Source: Pseudobutyrivibrio sp. 49 (GTDB lineage: Bacteria > Bacillota > Clostridia > Lachnospirales > Lachnospiraceae). Taken from it: DNA of 64,000 bases. The stretch spans positions 287,115 to 351,114 of the forward strand of contig NZ_FNDP01000001.1 of NCBI RefSeq assembly GCF_900100545.1, given 5' to 3'. How positions within the stretch are numbered: the first letter of the stretch is position 1; each line of letters starts with the position of its first letter. The translations under genes were made by a program, and so were the position numbers. This document shows positions 63,245 through 64,000 of the stretch, piece after piece. Below the pieces are notes generated by a model. The model had not been told where the DNA came from, did not search any database, and saw only the letters and a program-made list of their open reading frames with translations.

Positions 63245-63380
63245 TGCGCGCCATGGGCGCGCTCTAACGGGTGTAAGTCCCGAACACGCCCAGATAGTGG
63301 GAAGTGTATAGCCGAACAGCAAGGGTGTCCATCGTGAGGTGGAATCGTAAACGGTAAACCATAGGTACCGCCTTAAATTA
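63245..63380 (+). mobile_element. Group II intron 5' fragment
   Basis: Starts directly after the metA terminator T run. It holds GCGCGCC/GGCGCGC (63245-63261), GGGTGTAAGTCCCG, GCCCAGATAGTGGGAAGTG and AGCAAGGGTGTCC, followed by TGAGGTGGAATC: domain I wording typical of bacterial group II introns. It breaks off soon after that point and no maturase follows. Confidence 0.6.
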
Positions 63381-63457
63381 ATACCGCTCACTCAAGTGGC
63401 TCACTTTCAAATCAGCGTTGGTGGCTCAAAATGAAAGTGTCACAAGAGCTGCGGTAG

Positions 63458-64000
63458 TTACTTCACTGGTTTTCTACATTCGCTTGGCAGTTCATCTGAC
63501 CAAGGAAGTAGTTTATCCATAAAACTTCTATCTGTATCATCCAAATGCTCTGGTATGACAGAAAGAAGATATTTGAAATACTCATAAGGTTTTAGGTTAT
63601 TAGCTTTTGCTGTTTCAGCAATGCTGTAAGCAATGGCGCTAGCTTTTGCTCCAGAGATTGTATCAATCATAACCCAGTTTTTCTTTCCGATGTAGAATCC
63701 ACGGATTGACTGCTCAGCAGCGTTGTTATCCATAGGAACTTCACCATCTTCAAGGAATACTTTTAGATACTGCTCCTGGTTGATTGAATACTGTAATCCT
63801 TTATGAGTTTTGCTGTTTGCTAATACACTTGGTTCAACTTTATGAACCCACGCAAAGTAGGCCTCAACCAGAGGCTTGACAGTAAGCTGTCGATGTTCGT
63901 ATCTTACGGCTGGAGAAAGGTCACTTAGCTTTTTCTCTTCGCGATAGATAGCTTGAATCATCTTCAGAGCTTTATTCGCTGTACAGGATTTCTGTTTATC
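63458..64000 (-). CDS. IS66-family transposase, C-terminal part (runs off the window)
   Basis: At least 180 residues with no start inside the window; the frame is open to base 64000. The C-terminal IS66 pattern is clear: YSINQEQYLKVFLEDGEVPMDNNAAEQSIRGF, then KKNWVMIDTISGAKASA and a final LLPWSDELPSECR. DN/AAE residues belong to the DDE catalytic region. It cuts and pastes its IS. The element's right end probably lies between 63380 and 63457, where CACTTTCA and TGAAAGTG occur near each other. Confidence 0.85.
   Translation of the reverse strand, partial: DKQKSCTANKALKMIQAIYREEKKLSDLSPAVRYEHRQLTVKPLVEAYFAWVHKVEPSVLANSKTHKGLQYSINQEQYLKVFLEDGEVPMDNNAAEQSIRGFYIGKKNWVMIDTISGAKASAIAYSIAETAKANNLKPYEYFKYLLSVIPEHLDDTDRSFMDKLLPWSDELPSECRKPVK

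Noticed and set aside
62980-63267. A 95-residue open frame across int end, arm repeats, attR and the metA remnant
   Set aside because: It covers known repeat and attachment sequences in a different frame from metA and has no family-like content; translation across the junction is chance.

Overview
The window reads as a piece of a low-GC Firmicutes chromosome of the Lachnospiraceae type (a Butyrivibrio or Pseudobutyrivibrio-like rumen or gut anaerobe). This rests on strong Shine-Dalgarno sites, AT-rich intergenic DNA, rho-independent terminators, the recA-recX and rny neighbourhood, and a CTn/Tn1549-type conjugative element. The organism assignment is inference from gene content; no sequence search was run.

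Region 1 (1-29200) is core chromosome. It holds the end of a probable GH36 glycosidase, a CLC-type transporter, a lipid kinase, a DUF5692-like membrane protein, an MBL hydrolase with an OGG-type glycosylase and an orphan CbiB-like protein. Then come alaS, rpsU, prfC, recA (with an SOS box)-recX, rny, a NUDIX pyrophosphatase, an MCP-cheW pair, the convergent aroF/aroE pair, tRNA-Arg(CCG), an SH3b protein, rluF-like-ligA, two tandem membrane diguanylate cyclases and metA.

Region 2 (29164-63167) is an integrative and conjugative element of about 34 kb, inserted in the 3' end of metA. A 39-bp perfect direct repeat marks both ends. The element gives metA a new stop codon and a new terminator, and the original metA tail and terminator lie stranded beyond the right end. 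The backbone runs repA-parA-parB, pcfB, virD4, Maff2-like, trbL/virB6, a prgI-virB4 fusion, nlpC/p60, DUF4315, DUF4366, mobC, CD1845-like, relaxase, spoVG-like and ardC. The right end carries regulators, a sigma-like factor, a GC-rich structured RNA region, a mazF-like toxin, xis and int.

Region 3 is the cargo inside the element (about 47450-58740) and is the most unusual part. An AgrA/AgrC-like two-component pair sits among operons encoding DUF6033-like, coiled-coil and FliD-C-like proteins without signal peptides. Six promoter regions carry paired 9-bp boxes (consensus DTTCAYNAC) exactly 21 bp apart, the LytTR-regulator geometry. They precede the first DUF6033 gene, the regulator pair, the five-gene operon, the FliD-like gene, a terminator-proximal short transcript, and a transcript of about 100 nt with a 20-codon ORF. 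I read this as a self-contained, ICE-borne, LytTR-controlled regulon of possibly flagellar-export-related proteins.

Region 4 (63168-64000) is the right flank: the metA remnant, the metA terminator, a group II intron 5' fragment directly after it, and the 3' part of an IS66-type transposase running off the window.
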